In this document: positions 29,336 through 37,031 of the stretch, piece by piece
Layout: every line of letters begins with the position of its first letter
Numbering within the stretch: the stretch's first letter is position 1
Assembly: GCF_006228125.1 (NCBI RefSeq)
Contig: NZ_VDFY01000173.1
Span: 1-44,141 of the forward strand
Reading direction: 5' to 3'
Length of the DNA stretch: 44,141 nt
Source of the DNA: Micromonospora orduensis
GTDB lineage: Bacteria > Actinomycetota > Actinomycetes > Mycobacteriales > Micromonosporaceae
Position numbers and translations under genes: made by a program
The notes under the pieces: model-generated
Told to the model about the DNA's origin: nothing
What the model saw: only the letters and a program-made list of their open reading frames with translations
Databases searched by the model: none

Positions 29336-30543
29336 AGCAGTCCTCTCCGTGCCAGGTTGCCCATCAGGGCGCGGACGCCGAAGTGCCAGGGCGCGCACTC
29401 CTGGGCGTGCCGCACCCGGTTCACCAGGGTGCCGAGCGCCGGGCAGTCGATCCGTACCACGTCGTCGATCTTGTGGGTGAAGCCCTCACCGGGGCGGTCC
29501 CGGTCCTGGATGGGCGCGAACATCGTGCCGAGCATCAGGACGGCTCCGTCGGGATAGTGGTGGTGAGGGCCGACCATCTGCCGCACCAGCGCCTCCGGGT
29601 CGCGTGACATCCGGGTCATCTCCGAGACCGCCTCCAGGTGGAAGCCGTCCATCCCGTGGATCGTCAGCGCCACCTCCAGCTCGCGCACCCGTCGCAGGTC
29701 GAACCGTTCGTCGAACAGTCGGATCAGGGGACCGAGGGCGCACGAGGCGTTGTTGTCCTTCGCCAGGGGGAGCAGGAGCGCCGAGCGGCCCTCGACGTCA
29801 CGCAGGTTCACGTCGTTGCCGAGGGTGGCGCCGACGATCCGGCCGCTGGACTGGACGATGAGCGCGACCTCGGGTTCCGGATTGTTCCAGGTGGACGTGG
29901 CGAGCACGCCGACCGGAACGGCGGTGCCGACGGCGGAGAGGATCTGACCCTTCGTGAAGATCTCCGCGTCCGGGCCGATCCCCACCTCCAGGTACTGGCT
30001 CCACATGCCCTCGGCGACAAGCAGATCCTTGAGCCGCTGCGCCTGCGCCGAACCCGGGACCAGACTGTGCAGGTCGGCGCCGATGTCGGCGAGCATCCGG
30101 CGACGGAGGTCCGCCGCGAGCGCCAGGTCTCCCCGTGCCCGTTCCTCGATGACACGTTCGATCATCGAGACGGGGAAGGTCACCCCGGCGGCCTTGAGCG
30201 CCTGGAGGTCGACGGGGGCGAGCAGCCACGGCCGGGTGCGGTCGCGGGTCGCGGCACCGGTGTTGGCCAGCACCGCCCCGACGCTGCCGACCACCCGCCC
30301 GTCGAGCGCGGCCACCGTCGCGGAGGGATCGGACAGTTCGCAGATGTCCCGGACGGTGGGGAACCGGTGGCTGATGTCGATGACCTGGCCGTCCCGGACG
30401 GTCACGGGTGAGGGGCCGTCGACCGACGGGTCCCAGATCCGGCCGATGAGGACGCTCTGAGCGGCGTCGTCCGGCAGCGCTTCGGCGGCGGTCCCGAACC
30501 AGTCCGCGTCGGCCGCCCGCCCTCGGGGCTCGGGCACCGTCAT
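29332..30543 (-). CDS. 2-Keto-3-deoxypentonate dehydratase, FAH family
   Basis: A 403-residue protein of the fumarylacetoacetate-hydrolase superfamily. The Mg site is Glu223, Glu225 (NPEPEVALIV) and Asp244 (LGNDVN); the 2- and 19-residue spacing equals that of the Sulfolobus 2-keto-3-deoxyarabinonate dehydratase. Downstream KDNNASCALGPLI and DGFHLEAVSEMTRMSRDPE support this subgroup. It should convert 2-keto-3-deoxypentonate to 2,5-dioxopentanoate. ATG at 30543 follows GGGGAGCGG and heads the three-gene operon. The promoter is shared with divergent iclR. The sugar oxidase/dehydrogenase and lactonase needed before this step are not in the window. Confidence 0.9.
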   Translation of the reverse strand: MTVPEPRGRAADADWFGTAAEALPDDAAQSVLIGRIWDPSVDGPSPVTVRDGQVIDISHRFPTVRDICELSDPSATVAALDGRVVGSVGAVLANTGAATRDRTRPWLLAPVDLQALKAAGVTFPVSMIERVIEERARGDLALAADLRRRMLADIGADLHSLVPGSAQAQRLKDLLVAEGMWSQYLEVGIGPDAEIFTKGQILSAVGTAVPVGVLATSTWNNPEPEVALIVQSSGRIVGATLGNDVNLRDVEGRSALLLPLAKDNNASCALGPLIRLFDERFDLRRVRELEVALTIHGMDGFHLEAVSEMTRMSRDPEALVRQMVGPHHHYPDGAVLMLGTMFAPIQDRDRPGEGFTHKIDDVVRIDCPALGTLVNRVRHAQECAPWHFGVRALMGNLARRGLL

Positions 30544-30613
30544 GAACCGCTCCCCGGGTTGAAGAAGCACCGCTCGTCCCGGGACTGTGGTCGGAGACGA
30601 CACCACGGGACGC

Positions 30614-30694
30614 ATTTGCAACGATCGTAGCGACATATGCAACGACGTCAAGGAGTTGTTGCGCATCGCGTCCACTACATTGCACATTACGCAA
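30614..30694. promoter_or_regulatory. Divergent promoter region of pentonate operon and iclR
   Basis: Toward the pentonate operon (minus strand) lie -35 TTGACG (30651-30646), a 16-bp spacer and -10 TACGAT (30629-30624). Over them sit direct repeats ATTTGCAACGA (from 30614) and ATATGCAACGA (from 30635), 21 bp or two helical turns apart. An inverted copy TGTTGCGCAT follows at 30657-30666, and the imperfect palindrome TTGCACATTACGCAA at 30680-30694 is nearer iclR. These are candidate IclR sites; binding over both promoters would couple the operon and autoregulation. Confidence 0.65.
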
Positions 30695-30737
30695 CGCTCA
30701 GCGCCCCACAGCCGCCGCACGAAGGGAGACCTGGCCG

Positions 30738-31514
30738 GTGGCCCAATCCATCCGCCGCGCGATCGACCTGATCCGTCGATCCGCGGAACACCCGCTGTCA
30801 CTCACCGAGGCGGCTGACGTGCTCGGCGTCCACAAGTCCACCGCCCTGCGGATCCTGCGGACGCTGGAGACCGAGCGCTTCGTACGCCGCACCGGCGCCG
30901 GCACCTACGTGCTCGGCAGCGGGCTGATCGAACTGTCCGAGCTCGCGCTCGGCTCGATGGACCTGCGCCAGTTCGCCGCCGCGCCCCTGCGGGCCCTGCA
31001 ACGCGCGACCGGCCACACCGTGCACCTCGCCCAACTCACCGGCGACGAGATCATCTACATCGATAAGGTCGACAGCCAGGCGTTCGACGCCGTGAAGCTG
31101 CCCTCCCGGGTGGGACGCGCGGTGTCGGTCTACGCGAGCGCCGTCGGCAAGACGATCCTGGCCTACCTGCCCCCCGAGGAACGCGACCGTCTTCTCTCGC
31201 ACGTCGCCTTCGAGAGGTTCACCGACACCACCCTCGCCGACCACCACCTGCTCGAAGCGGAACTGGTCGGCATCCGCGAACGCGGCTGGGCCGCCGACAA
31301 CGGAGAGCACGACGCCTACGTCATGTGTGTCGCCGCGCCGATCCGGGATTCACGGGGACTGGTCATCGCCGCCGCCTCGATCACCGCGATCGAGGTCATC
31401 GCCAACCTCGACCAACTGAAGAGCAACCTTCCGCTGCTCCTCGCGACCGCGAACCAGATCTCGTCCGAGCTCGGCTACACGGCCCCCGCCGCCGACACCC
31501 CGGACGGCTCGTAG
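30738..31514 (+). CDS. IclR-family regulator of the pentonate operon
   Basis: A 258-residue IclR protein: N-terminal winged helix-turn-helix at about 1-65 (LSLTEAADVLGVHKSTALRILRTLE), then the GAF-like effector domain with GRAVSVYASAVGKTILAYLPPEE and VMCVAAPIRDSRGLVIAAASI. GTG at 30738 follows GAAGGGAGA. It is divergent from the three-gene pentonate operon with 194 bases between, and IclR proteins commonly control sugar-acid or aromatic catabolism next door. The likely effector is an intermediate such as the pentonate or its 2-keto-3-deoxy derivative (inference). Confidence 0.92.
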   Translation: MAQSIRRAIDLIRRSAEHPLSLTEAADVLGVHKSTALRILRTLETERFVRRTGAGTYVLGSGLIELSELALGSMDLRQFAAAPLRALQRATGHTVHLAQLTGDEIIYIDKVDSQAFDAVKLPSRVGRAVSVYASAVGKTILAYLPPEERDRLLSHVAFERFTDTTLADHHLLEAELVGIRERGWAADNGEHDAYVMCVAAPIRDSRGLVIAAASITAIEVIANLDQLKSNLPLLLATANQISSELGYTAPAADTPDGS

Positions 31515-31573
31515 CGGAACGAGCGTGTGCTCGCCGGGCGGCGACACCGGCGCGCACGCCACGCCCGCGACGA

Positions 31574-32293
31574 TCAGGCCCCCACGCCCCGCATCGCCTC
31601 GATGATCGACTCCGCGACCTCGCCGGGCTGCGACACCGCCATCGCGTGGGACGCGCCGACCACCTCCCGGACCCCGCGCGCGCCGGCCCGTTCGGCCATG
31701 AAGCGATGCGCGGCGACCGGGATGTTGCGGTCCCCGTCACCGAAGACGAACCAGCTGGGCAACGTCTGCCAGGCAGGGGCCTCCGTCGGCAGGCCCTCGC
31801 CGAGCGCCTGCTCGGTCACCGGCCGCTGCGTCCGGGCCATCAACGCCGCCATGTCGTCACTGACGTCCGCGGCGAACTGCGTGTGGTAGGCGTCCTGGCC
31901 GATCGCCACCTCGTTGCCCCCGCTGGACACCGGGTAGGAGACCAGGGTGTCGCCGAGCGTGCTGCCCGGGAACTTGGCGGACAGCGCCAGCGCCGACTCC
32001 CCCGTCTCGGGGGCGAACGCGTTGACGTAGACCAGGCCACGCACCGTCGGGTCGCCCGCCGCCGCTTCCGTGACGACCATTCCGGCGTACGAGTGGGCGA
32101 CGAGCAGGACGGGGCCGCCGATCCCTCGGATGACGTCCCGCAGGTACGCGGCGTCTGCCGTGACGCTGCGCAGCGGGTTGGCGGCGGCCACCACGGAGTA
32201 GGCGTAACCGAGCCGCTCGATCACACCGTTCCAGCTCGCCGACTCGGCGAACGCGCCGTGCACGAGGACGGCGGTAGGTTTCTGATCCGACAC
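31574..32293 (-). CDS. Alpha/beta-hydrolase fold enzyme (salicylate-esterase-like)
   Basis: A 239-residue hydrolase. GTG at 32293 follows AAAGGAGCGG. The oxyanion strand VLVHGAFAESASW, elbow VAHSYAGMV with the catalytic Ser, acid in VFGDGDRNIP and His in GASHAMAVSQP form a full triad. This compact sub-family (HGAFAESASW plus HSYGG-like elbow and SHAVAVSQP-like end) resembles plant methylesterases and is common in actinobacteria without a defined substrate. It has no obvious operon partners: it is convergent with iclR and 109 bases downstream of the siderophore-interacting gene. The fold is certain and the substrate unknown. Confidence 0.88.
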   Translation of the reverse strand: MSDQKPTAVLVHGAFAESASWNGVIERLGYAYSVVAAANPLRSVTADAAYLRDVIRGIGGPVLLVAHSYAGMVVTEAAAGDPTVRGLVYVNAFAPETGESALALSAKFPGSTLGDTLVSYPVSSGGNEVAIGQDAYHTQFAADVSDDMAALMARTQRPVTEQALGEGLPTEAPAWQTLPSWFVFGDGDRNIPVAAHRFMAERAGARGVREVVGASHAMAVSQPGEVAESIIEAMRGVGA

Positions 32294-32402
32294 GGCCGGC
32301 CGCTCCTTTGCTCCAGGACGAGGATGCGGAGGCATCCCGCCCGACTGCGTGGGCGCGGCTGATTACCCGCCGTGCGATCGGGAAACGTCCCGACCGGTCG
32401 GA

Positions 32403-33335
32403 TCAGACCGGATCGACCCGGCCGAGTCGCCAGTAACCCATGAAGGCCACCGCCCGCCGGTCGAGACCCCGCTCGACGACCAGGTGCCGACGCAGCGTCC
32501 GGATGACACCCGCCTCCCCCGCCAGCCAGGCGTACAGCCGCGACGGCGGCACCTCCTCGGGCACCTCCCAGAGGATCTCGGTGTCCACGTCCACGTCCGT
32601 GACGGGCTGCGCGGCCACCGGCGTACCGCCGGCCAGCAGCTGTCCCGTCGCCGCGGCGACGGCCGGCACCAGGTGGCTGCCGTGCCCGCCCGCGCCCCGG
32701 GGCAGCCACCGCACCTCGATGCCCGGAGGCGTCACGAGCGGCAGCACGTCACCGGCGTCGGGCACCTCCAGCAGGACGGTGCCGCACGCGTCGAGCGGGA
32801 GGCGTTCGCAGATGGCGCTGATCGCCGGCACGGCCGTCTCGTCGCCGGCCAGCAGCAGATGCCCGGTCGACGGGGGTCGGAACTCGACCCCGCCGTGGTC
32901 ACCGTCGTAGCCGGCGTCCGGGCCGAGCAGGGCGACCTCGTCGCCCGGACGTACCCGCCGCGCCCAGCGGGTGGCCGGGCCACTGTCCCCGTGCAGAACG
33001 AGGTCGACGTCGACCTCGGACACGTACGGACGGACCGCGCGGACCGTGTAGGTGCGCACCGGGTTGCGCTCGTGCTCGGGCAGGGCGCGCCACTTCGCGT
33101 ACCAGTCCGGGCCCTCGGGGAGATTCACCCCGTGCTGGCCGGGCAGCGGCAGGGCCAGCTTGATCCGCTGGTCGTAGCCGTTGTCGGCGAAGTGGTGCAG
33201 ATCGGGCCCGGTGAAGGTGACCCGGGTGAAGGACGGGCTCAGCTGGCGTACGGCCCGGACCTCGACGGCGAACAGCCGCCAAGGGGCGATGGGCAGGGTC
33301 TGGGTCAGGCTGCTCGACGCCGATCCGACTGTCAT
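32403..33335 (-). CDS. Siderophore-interacting protein (FAD ferric reductase)
   Basis: A 310-residue flavoprotein of the SIP/ViuB family, which reduces ferric siderophores in the cytoplasm to release iron. The FAD domain shows [19 protein letters not shown] (RxYT flavin motif near 94-97) after [15 protein letters not shown]. The C-terminal NAD(P)H-like domain has [16 protein letters not shown] and [22 protein letters not shown], the GExxxxRxxRRxL family signature. The ATG at 33335 is the only sensible start and has no ribosome site. An iron box abuts it directly, so the message is probably leaderless and repressed by an IdeR/DmdR protein with iron. No siderophore synthesis or uptake genes adjoin it. 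Confidence 0.93.
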   Translation of the reverse strand: MTVGSASSSLTQTLPIAPWRLFAVEVRAVRQLSPSFTRVTFTGPDLHHFADNGYDQRIKLALPLPGQHGVNLPEGPDWYAKWRALPEHERNPVRTYTVRAVRPYVSEVDVDLVLHGDSGPATRWARRVRPGDEVALLGPDAGYDGDHGGVEFRPPSTGHLLLAGDETAVPAISAICERLPLDACGTVLLEVPDAGDVLPLVTPPGIEVRWLPRGAGGHGSHLVPAVAAATGQLLAGGTPVAAQPVTDVDVDTEILWEVPEEVPPSRLYAWLAGEAGVIRTLRRHLVVERGLDRRAVAFMGYWRLGRVDPV

Positions 33336-33354
33336 GAAGGGTAGGCTAACCTAA
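33336..33354 (-). promoter_or_regulatory. IdeR/DmdR iron box adjoining the SIP start codon
   Basis: On the minus strand, TTAGGTTAGCCTACCCTTC matches the 19-bp iron-box consensus TTAGGTTAGGCTAACCTAA at 15 positions. It ends at the base before the ATG. TAGCCT inside it, 13-8 bases before the ATG, fits a TANNNT -10 for a leaderless transcript, with TTGACG (33373-33368) as a 19-bp-spaced -35. Confidence 0.8.
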
Positions 33355-33422
33355 GCCATTTCGCGGCCGTCAAGGTGGGGCGTCGGCCCGATGCGATGCT
33401 CGGTTCGGACCCCCGTCAGCCC

Positions 33423-33689
33423 TCAGGACGCTTCGCGGACGCGCAGGTCGGCCAGCCACACCTCGGCCAGGTCGCTGAGCGCGACGCCGAGGACCTCGCT
33501 GAGGCAGACCACGGTGCCGAACGCCGGCGCCGGAAGCCGGCCCACCTCGATCTTGCGCAGCGTCTCCGGTGAGATGCCGGCCGCCAGGGCCACCTCGACC
33601 AGACTGCGGCCACCCCGCGCGACCCTGAGCGCCGCGCCGAGGCGCTGCCCCGCTGCGATCTGTGCCGGTGTGAGCGGTGGGCGGACCAT
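33423..33689 (-). CDS. Small XRE-family regulator
   Basis: An 88-residue DNA-binding protein that is essentially one Cro/CI-type helix-turn-helix domain: GQRLGAALRVARGGRSLVEVALAAGISPETLRKIEVG, then a helical tail. ATG at 33689 lacks a ribosome site but lies exactly six bases after a -10-like TATCCT, so it is probably leaderless. It is divergent from the methionine aminopeptidase gene, a pairing I recall as common in actinobacteria. The palindrome GGTATAAATATACC covering the aminopeptidase promoter is its likely target. Confidence 0.88.
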   Translation of the reverse strand: MVRPPLTPAQIAAGQRLGAALRVARGGRSLVEVALAAGISPETLRKIEVGRLPAPAFGTVVCLSEVLGVALSDLAEVWLADLRVREAS

Positions 33690-33695
33690 GTGAGC

Positions 33696-33724
33696 AGGAT
33701 AGATCCGCCCTCGCGGACCGGCAA
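33696..33724 (-). promoter_or_regulatory. Leaderless promoter of the XRE gene
   Basis: Minus strand: -35 TTGCCG (33724-33719), a 17-bp spacer and -10 TATCCT (33701-33696), then six bases to the ATG at 33689. The transcription start would fall on or beside the ATG, explaining the missing ribosome site. Confidence 0.65.
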
Positions 33725-33753
33725 CGCCGACCCGCGGGACACCCCGACCAGCG

Positions 33754-33768
33754 TGGTATAAATATACC
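33754..33768 (+). promoter_or_regulatory. Extended -10 and palindrome upstream of the aminopeptidase
   Basis: TGGTATAAA (33754-33762) is an extended -10 element. It is embedded in the inverted repeat GGTATA-AA-TATACC (33755-33768), a striking AT block in a GC-rich contig. A repressor bound here, probably the divergent XRE protein, would block transcription of the aminopeptidase gene. Confidence 0.65.
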
Positions 33769-33790
33769 GCCACGGAGAGGGGTGTTGATC

Positions 33791-34609
33791 GTGATCGAAC
33801 TCAAGTCCGCCCAGGAGATCGGCCGGATGGCCGCGACCGGCCAGTTCGTCGGAGAGCTGCTGGCGGAGCTGCGCGAGGTCGCCGCCGTCGGGGTCAACCT
33901 GATGGACCTCGAACACCACGCCCGCCGCCGGATCAAGGAGCGCGGCGCCGAATCCTGCTACTGGGACTACACGCCGTCGTTCGGTCGCGGCCCGTTCCGC
34001 AACGTCCTGTGCCTGTCGGTCAACGACGCCGTGCTGCACGGCCTGCCGCACCGGTACGCCCTGCGCGACGGTGACCTCCTGAGCATCGACATGGCCGTCG
34101 GGATCGACGGCTGGACCGCCGACTCCGCGCTGTCCGTCGTCGTCGGCACCCCCGCCCCGGACGACCTGAAGCTCATCGAGGCCACCGAGGTCGCGCTGGA
34201 GGCCGGGATCGCCGCCGCCCGACCGGGCAACCAGCTCGGCGACATCTCCGCCGCCATCGGCGAGGTCGCCCGCCGCTACGGCTACCGGGTCAACAACGAG
34301 TTCGGCGGGCACGGCATCGGCCGCACCATGCACGAGGCCCCGCACGTACCCAACGACGGCCGCCCCGGCCGGGGCATGAAGCTCAAGCCCGGCCTGACGC
34401 TCGCCATCGAGCCGTGGCTCTGCCAGAGCACCGACAGGATCAGATACGACGAGGACGGGTGGACGATCCGGTCGGCGGACGGCTCGCGTACGGCCCACTC
34501 GGAGCACACCGTCGCGGTCACCACCGACGGGCCGCAGGTGCTGACCCGCCGTCCCCGGCACGACACGAGGCCCGGCAACCGCAGCGGGCAGTCGACCGCG
34601 ACGAGCTGA
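33791..34609 (+). CDS. map: Type I methionine aminopeptidase
   Basis: A 272-residue enzyme removing the initiator Met from nascent proteins. All five metal ligands are present: Asp100 (LLSIDMAVG), Asp111 (TADSA, 11 residues later as in E. coli), His174 (FGGHGIGR), Glu207 (LAIEPW) and Glu238 (AHSEHT), plus His181. GTG at 33791 lies eight bases after GAGAGGGG; in-frame GTG 33782 and TTG 33785 are too close to that site. Actinobacteria usually have two or more map genes. This one, with its dedicated XRE neighbour and palindromic promoter, looks like the regulated accessory copy rather than the constitutive ribosomal-operon copy (inference). Confidence 0.95.
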   Translation: MIELKSAQEIGRMAATGQFVGELLAELREVAAVGVNLMDLEHHARRRIKERGAESCYWDYTPSFGRGPFRNVLCLSVNDAVLHGLPHRYALRDGDLLSIDMAVGIDGWTADSALSVVVGTPAPDDLKLIEATEVALEAGIAAARPGNQLGDISAAIGEVARRYGYRVNNEFGGHGIGRTMHEAPHVPNDGRPGRGMKLKPGLTLAIEPWLCQSTDRIRYDEDGWTIRSADGSRTAHSEHTVAVTTDGPQVLTRRPRHDTRPGNRSGQSTATS

Positions 34610-34666
34610 CGCCCGGCGGCAATCTCGATAGCCACGCCGCCGCGACCGATGCGATGATCGACATCT

Positions 34667-34796
34667 GGGTCGCTAGCTCAACTGGCTAGAGCATTCGACT
34701 GAGTAGCGCGTCCGCCCTCCGCCCTGTGCGGCGATGGGTGCGCTTCCTTCTCCTTGTTGGATCGAAGGGTTCGGGGTTCGAGTCCCCGGCGGCCCA
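34667..34796 (+). tRNA. tRNA-Lys-like gene interrupted in the anticodon loop
   Basis: All tRNA arms are present. The acceptor stem GGGTCGC (34667-34673) pairs with GCGGCCC (34789-34795, one G-U), with discriminator A at 34796. The D arm is GCTC/GAGC, the anticodon stem TTCGA (34694-34698) and TCGAA (34762-34766), and the T arm CGGGG-TTCGAGT-CCCCG (34772-34788). The anticodon loop is 63 nt instead of 7 (34699-34761), a 56-nt insertion, so total length is 130 rather than 74. The body resembles tRNA-Lys, where CTCTTAA would be expected in the loop, but no intact CTT or TTT anticodon can be read. The insertion folds on itself (AGCGC 34705-34709 with GCGCT 34740-34744; CCGC/GCGG inside). It is either a pseudogene or a tRNA needing processing. 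CCA is not encoded. Confidence 0.6.
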
Positions 34797-34851
34797 CGTG
34801 TGCCGCGGCGTCGATCGGCACCTGTCGGAGTCGACCGGAACGGAGGACCGC

Positions 34852-37011
34852 GTGCTCGCCAAGCTGCTCATCCAGAAGACCCTGCGCGTCCCGGCCAGCA
34901 CGGGCGCGGCCGGCGACGGCACGCCGGTGGCCCGGCAACTGGACGCGGCGCTGCTCGACGTCGGGTTCTCGGCGTCGCGGGCCCTGCTGGACCACATCGG
35001 CACGCTGGCCCCCGCGCCGGCGATGGACCTCGCCGCCACTGTCGTCTCGGCGGTACGCGAGCTCATCGGCGACCACGTCCGGCACAACGCCTACTTCGTC
35101 GGCTTCCCCGACGACGTGCCGGACACCATCGAGTTCTGGACGGACCGGCTGCGCGCGGCCGTCCTCGCCGGTGGCGGCTCGGCGACCGACGCGCACCCGC
35201 GGGACGCCGTGACCCGGGGCGGGGTGAACCTGCTCGACCTGCCGGCGTACGGCACCTACCAGCACACCTACGCCGAGCTGTTGGCCGCGCACGACGACCT
35301 GATCGCCGCGGCCGGCGACCGGGTGACAGTGCTGCGCCTCGGTGACACCGTCGACGTGGAGGCCGAGCGGCTCTATCTGGCTCTGGCCGGCAGCGCGACG
35401 CCACTGGGCGAGGCGGACCTCGCGCTCCTGGGCGAACTCGCGGTCGCCTGCGCCGATGGCGCCCAGCCGGCCGAGGTCCCGGTACGGGAGAACCGGGCCG
35501 TCCTCAACGGGATCCGGCTGGTCCTCGGCCGGCCGCTGATCGGTGTGGACACGACGACCGACGTGCTGCGCCTCGCCTGTCAGGTCTCCGGCGGGGACAC
35601 CTCACTCGTGACACCCACGCGATTTCGTGCCTTCCGGCGCCCGGAGCGACGCGTTCTGCTGGCCGCGCTGGACACGGTCGTTCGTGCGAACGCGCACAAG
35701 CTCGGTGACGTCGCCCGCTACGCCGAGCGGTGGAAGCGGCTCGCGGAGCGGCTGCACCCCCACGAGTACGACAAGTGGCCGCACGCCCAGGCGGTGTTCG
35801 CGGTCGCGCGTGGCGAGCAGCGCGTACGCAACCTCGCCGGCCGGGCGGAGGCGGCGATCAGCGCGGGAGCGATCGGTCCGGCGGCGTCGGTGCTGTCGGC
35901 CGCGCCGGGAATGCTGCTGCGATCCGCCGACCGACTGTTGCGGCTGGCGTCGCCGGCGGAGCGATCCACTGTCGTCGACGCGGTCGCCGGTGCGCTCGGC
36001 TCGACGTCCGGGCGGGTGCTCCTCTCGCTGCGCGAGCACGTCGACAACCGGTTGACTCCCGCGTCCGCCCGGATATACGCGAGCCGCTCCCGCACCGCGT
36101 GGGTCGGTCCCGACGTACGGCCACCGCTGCCGGCCGAACTGGTGGCCGAGCTGTCGTCGCTGCTCGACGCCGAGATCGGCGCCCGGCTGCCGGAACCGGA
36201 GCGGCCGCTGCTGGTGGATCCGGAGGTGCTCGACGTCGCGCTGCCGCTGTCCGGCAAGGCGGCCGAGGGCGGTTTCGCGGTGCTGCCGCGTGGTTCGCGG
36301 GCGTCGGTGTCGGGTGAGCTGCTGCGCTTCTTCACGTACTGGCGCCAGACCAGTCGTCGTACCGACTACGACCTGTCGGTGCTGCTGCTCGATGACGAGT
36401 TCCGCAGTGCGGGCCAGGTGTCCTGGACCAACTACCGCCACGACGGCGTCGTGCACTCCGGGGACGTCACCAACGCGACGAACGGCGCGACCGAGTTCAT
36501 CGACGTGCCGCTGGCCGTCGGCGCGCGCTATGTGGTGCCGCAGGTGAACATCTACGCGGGAGAGTCGTTCGACGAGGTCGCCGAGTCGATGTTCGGGTAC
36601 CAGGTCCGCGCCCGGGACCAGCTCGGCGCCCCGTTCGAGCCGCGGACGGTCCGGGCACGGTCGCAGATGCGTGGCCAGGGCCGGGTCGCGCTGCCGATCG
36701 TGTTCGCCCGGAGCGGGGCCGGCTGGCAGGCCGTGTGGCTGCACCTCTACCTGCGGGGCTGGCCGTCAGTCAACCGGGTGGAGGAGAACACCTTCAGCAC
36801 GGCCGACCGGGTGCGGGCACTCCTGGAGCGGCGCTACCTCACCGTCGCCTACCTGGTCGACCGGTGGCGGGCACGGGCCGACGTGTCGACATGGGACGGA
36901 CGGCTGCCCGACGAGCCGGTCACCTTCGTCGGCATCGAGGCGCCCGAGGGCCTGCCCGACGGATCGGAGGCCTATACACTTGATCGACTCAGTGAGCTGA
37001 TCCCTGGGTGA
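34852..37011 (+). CDS. MXAN_6230/SCO0854-like protein with C-terminal TerD domain
   Basis: A 719-residue cytoplasmic protein. GTG at 34852 follows GGAGGACC; an upstream in-frame start would translate the tRNA. The body resembles the SCO0854/MXAN_6230 family: NVLLDLPAYG-like GVNLLDLPAYGTYQHTY (about 126), TDVLRLACQVSGGDTSL (about 230), FRRPERRVLLAALD, WPHAQAVFAVARGEQRVRNLAGR and VLDVALPLSGKAAEGGFAVLPRGS (about 462). A TerD-like domain (about 490-640) has the acidic Ca-binding look DYDLSVLLLDDEF, VVHSGDVTNA and YVVPQVNIYAGESF. Family members are annotated with a RING domain; I see no CxxC array here. TerD proteins belong to tellurite and stress-response systems, but the job of this one is unknown. 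No other ter gene is nearby. Confidence 0.75.
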   Translation: MLAKLLIQKTLRVPASTGAAGDGTPVARQLDAALLDVGFSASRALLDHIGTLAPAPAMDLAATVVSAVRELIGDHVRHNAYFVGFPDDVPDTIEFWTDRLRAAVLAGGGSATDAHPRDAVTRGGVNLLDLPAYGTYQHTYAELLAAHDDLIAAAGDRVTVLRLGDTVDVEAERLYLALAGSATPLGEADLALLGELAVACADGAQPAEVPVRENRAVLNGIRLVLGRPLIGVDTTTDVLRLACQVSGGDTSLVTPTRFRAFRRPERRVLLAALDTVVRANAHKLGDVARYAERWKRLAERLHPHEYDKWPHAQAVFAVARGEQRVRNLAGRAEAAISAGAIGPAASVLSAAPGMLLRSADRLLRLASPAERSTVVDAVAGALGSTSGRVLLSLREHVDNRLTPASARIYASRSRTAWVGPDVRPPLPAELVAELSSLLDAEIGARLPEPERPLLVDPEVLDVALPLSGKAAEGGFAVLPRGSRASVSGELLRFFTYWRQTSRRTDYDLSVLLLDDEFRSAGQVSWTNYRHDGVVHSGDVTNATNGATEFIDVPLAVGARYVVPQVNIYAGESFDEVAESMFGYQVRARDQLGAPFEPRTVRARSQMRGQGRVALPIVFARSGAGWQAVWLHLYLRGWPSVNRVEENTFSTADRVRALLERRYLTVAYLVDRWRARADVSTWDGRLPDEPVTFVGIEAPEGLPDGSEAYTLDRLSELIPG

Positions 37012-37031
37012 GCGGCGACAGCCGAGGCCAT

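Noticed and set aside
34699..34761. Group I intron or archaeal-type intron in the tRNA
   Set aside because: 63 nt cannot hold a group I core. The pairing near the ends gives 1- and 5-nt bulges, not the 3-4-3 bulge-helix-bulge, and no removal restores a Lys anticodon with a purine at position 37.
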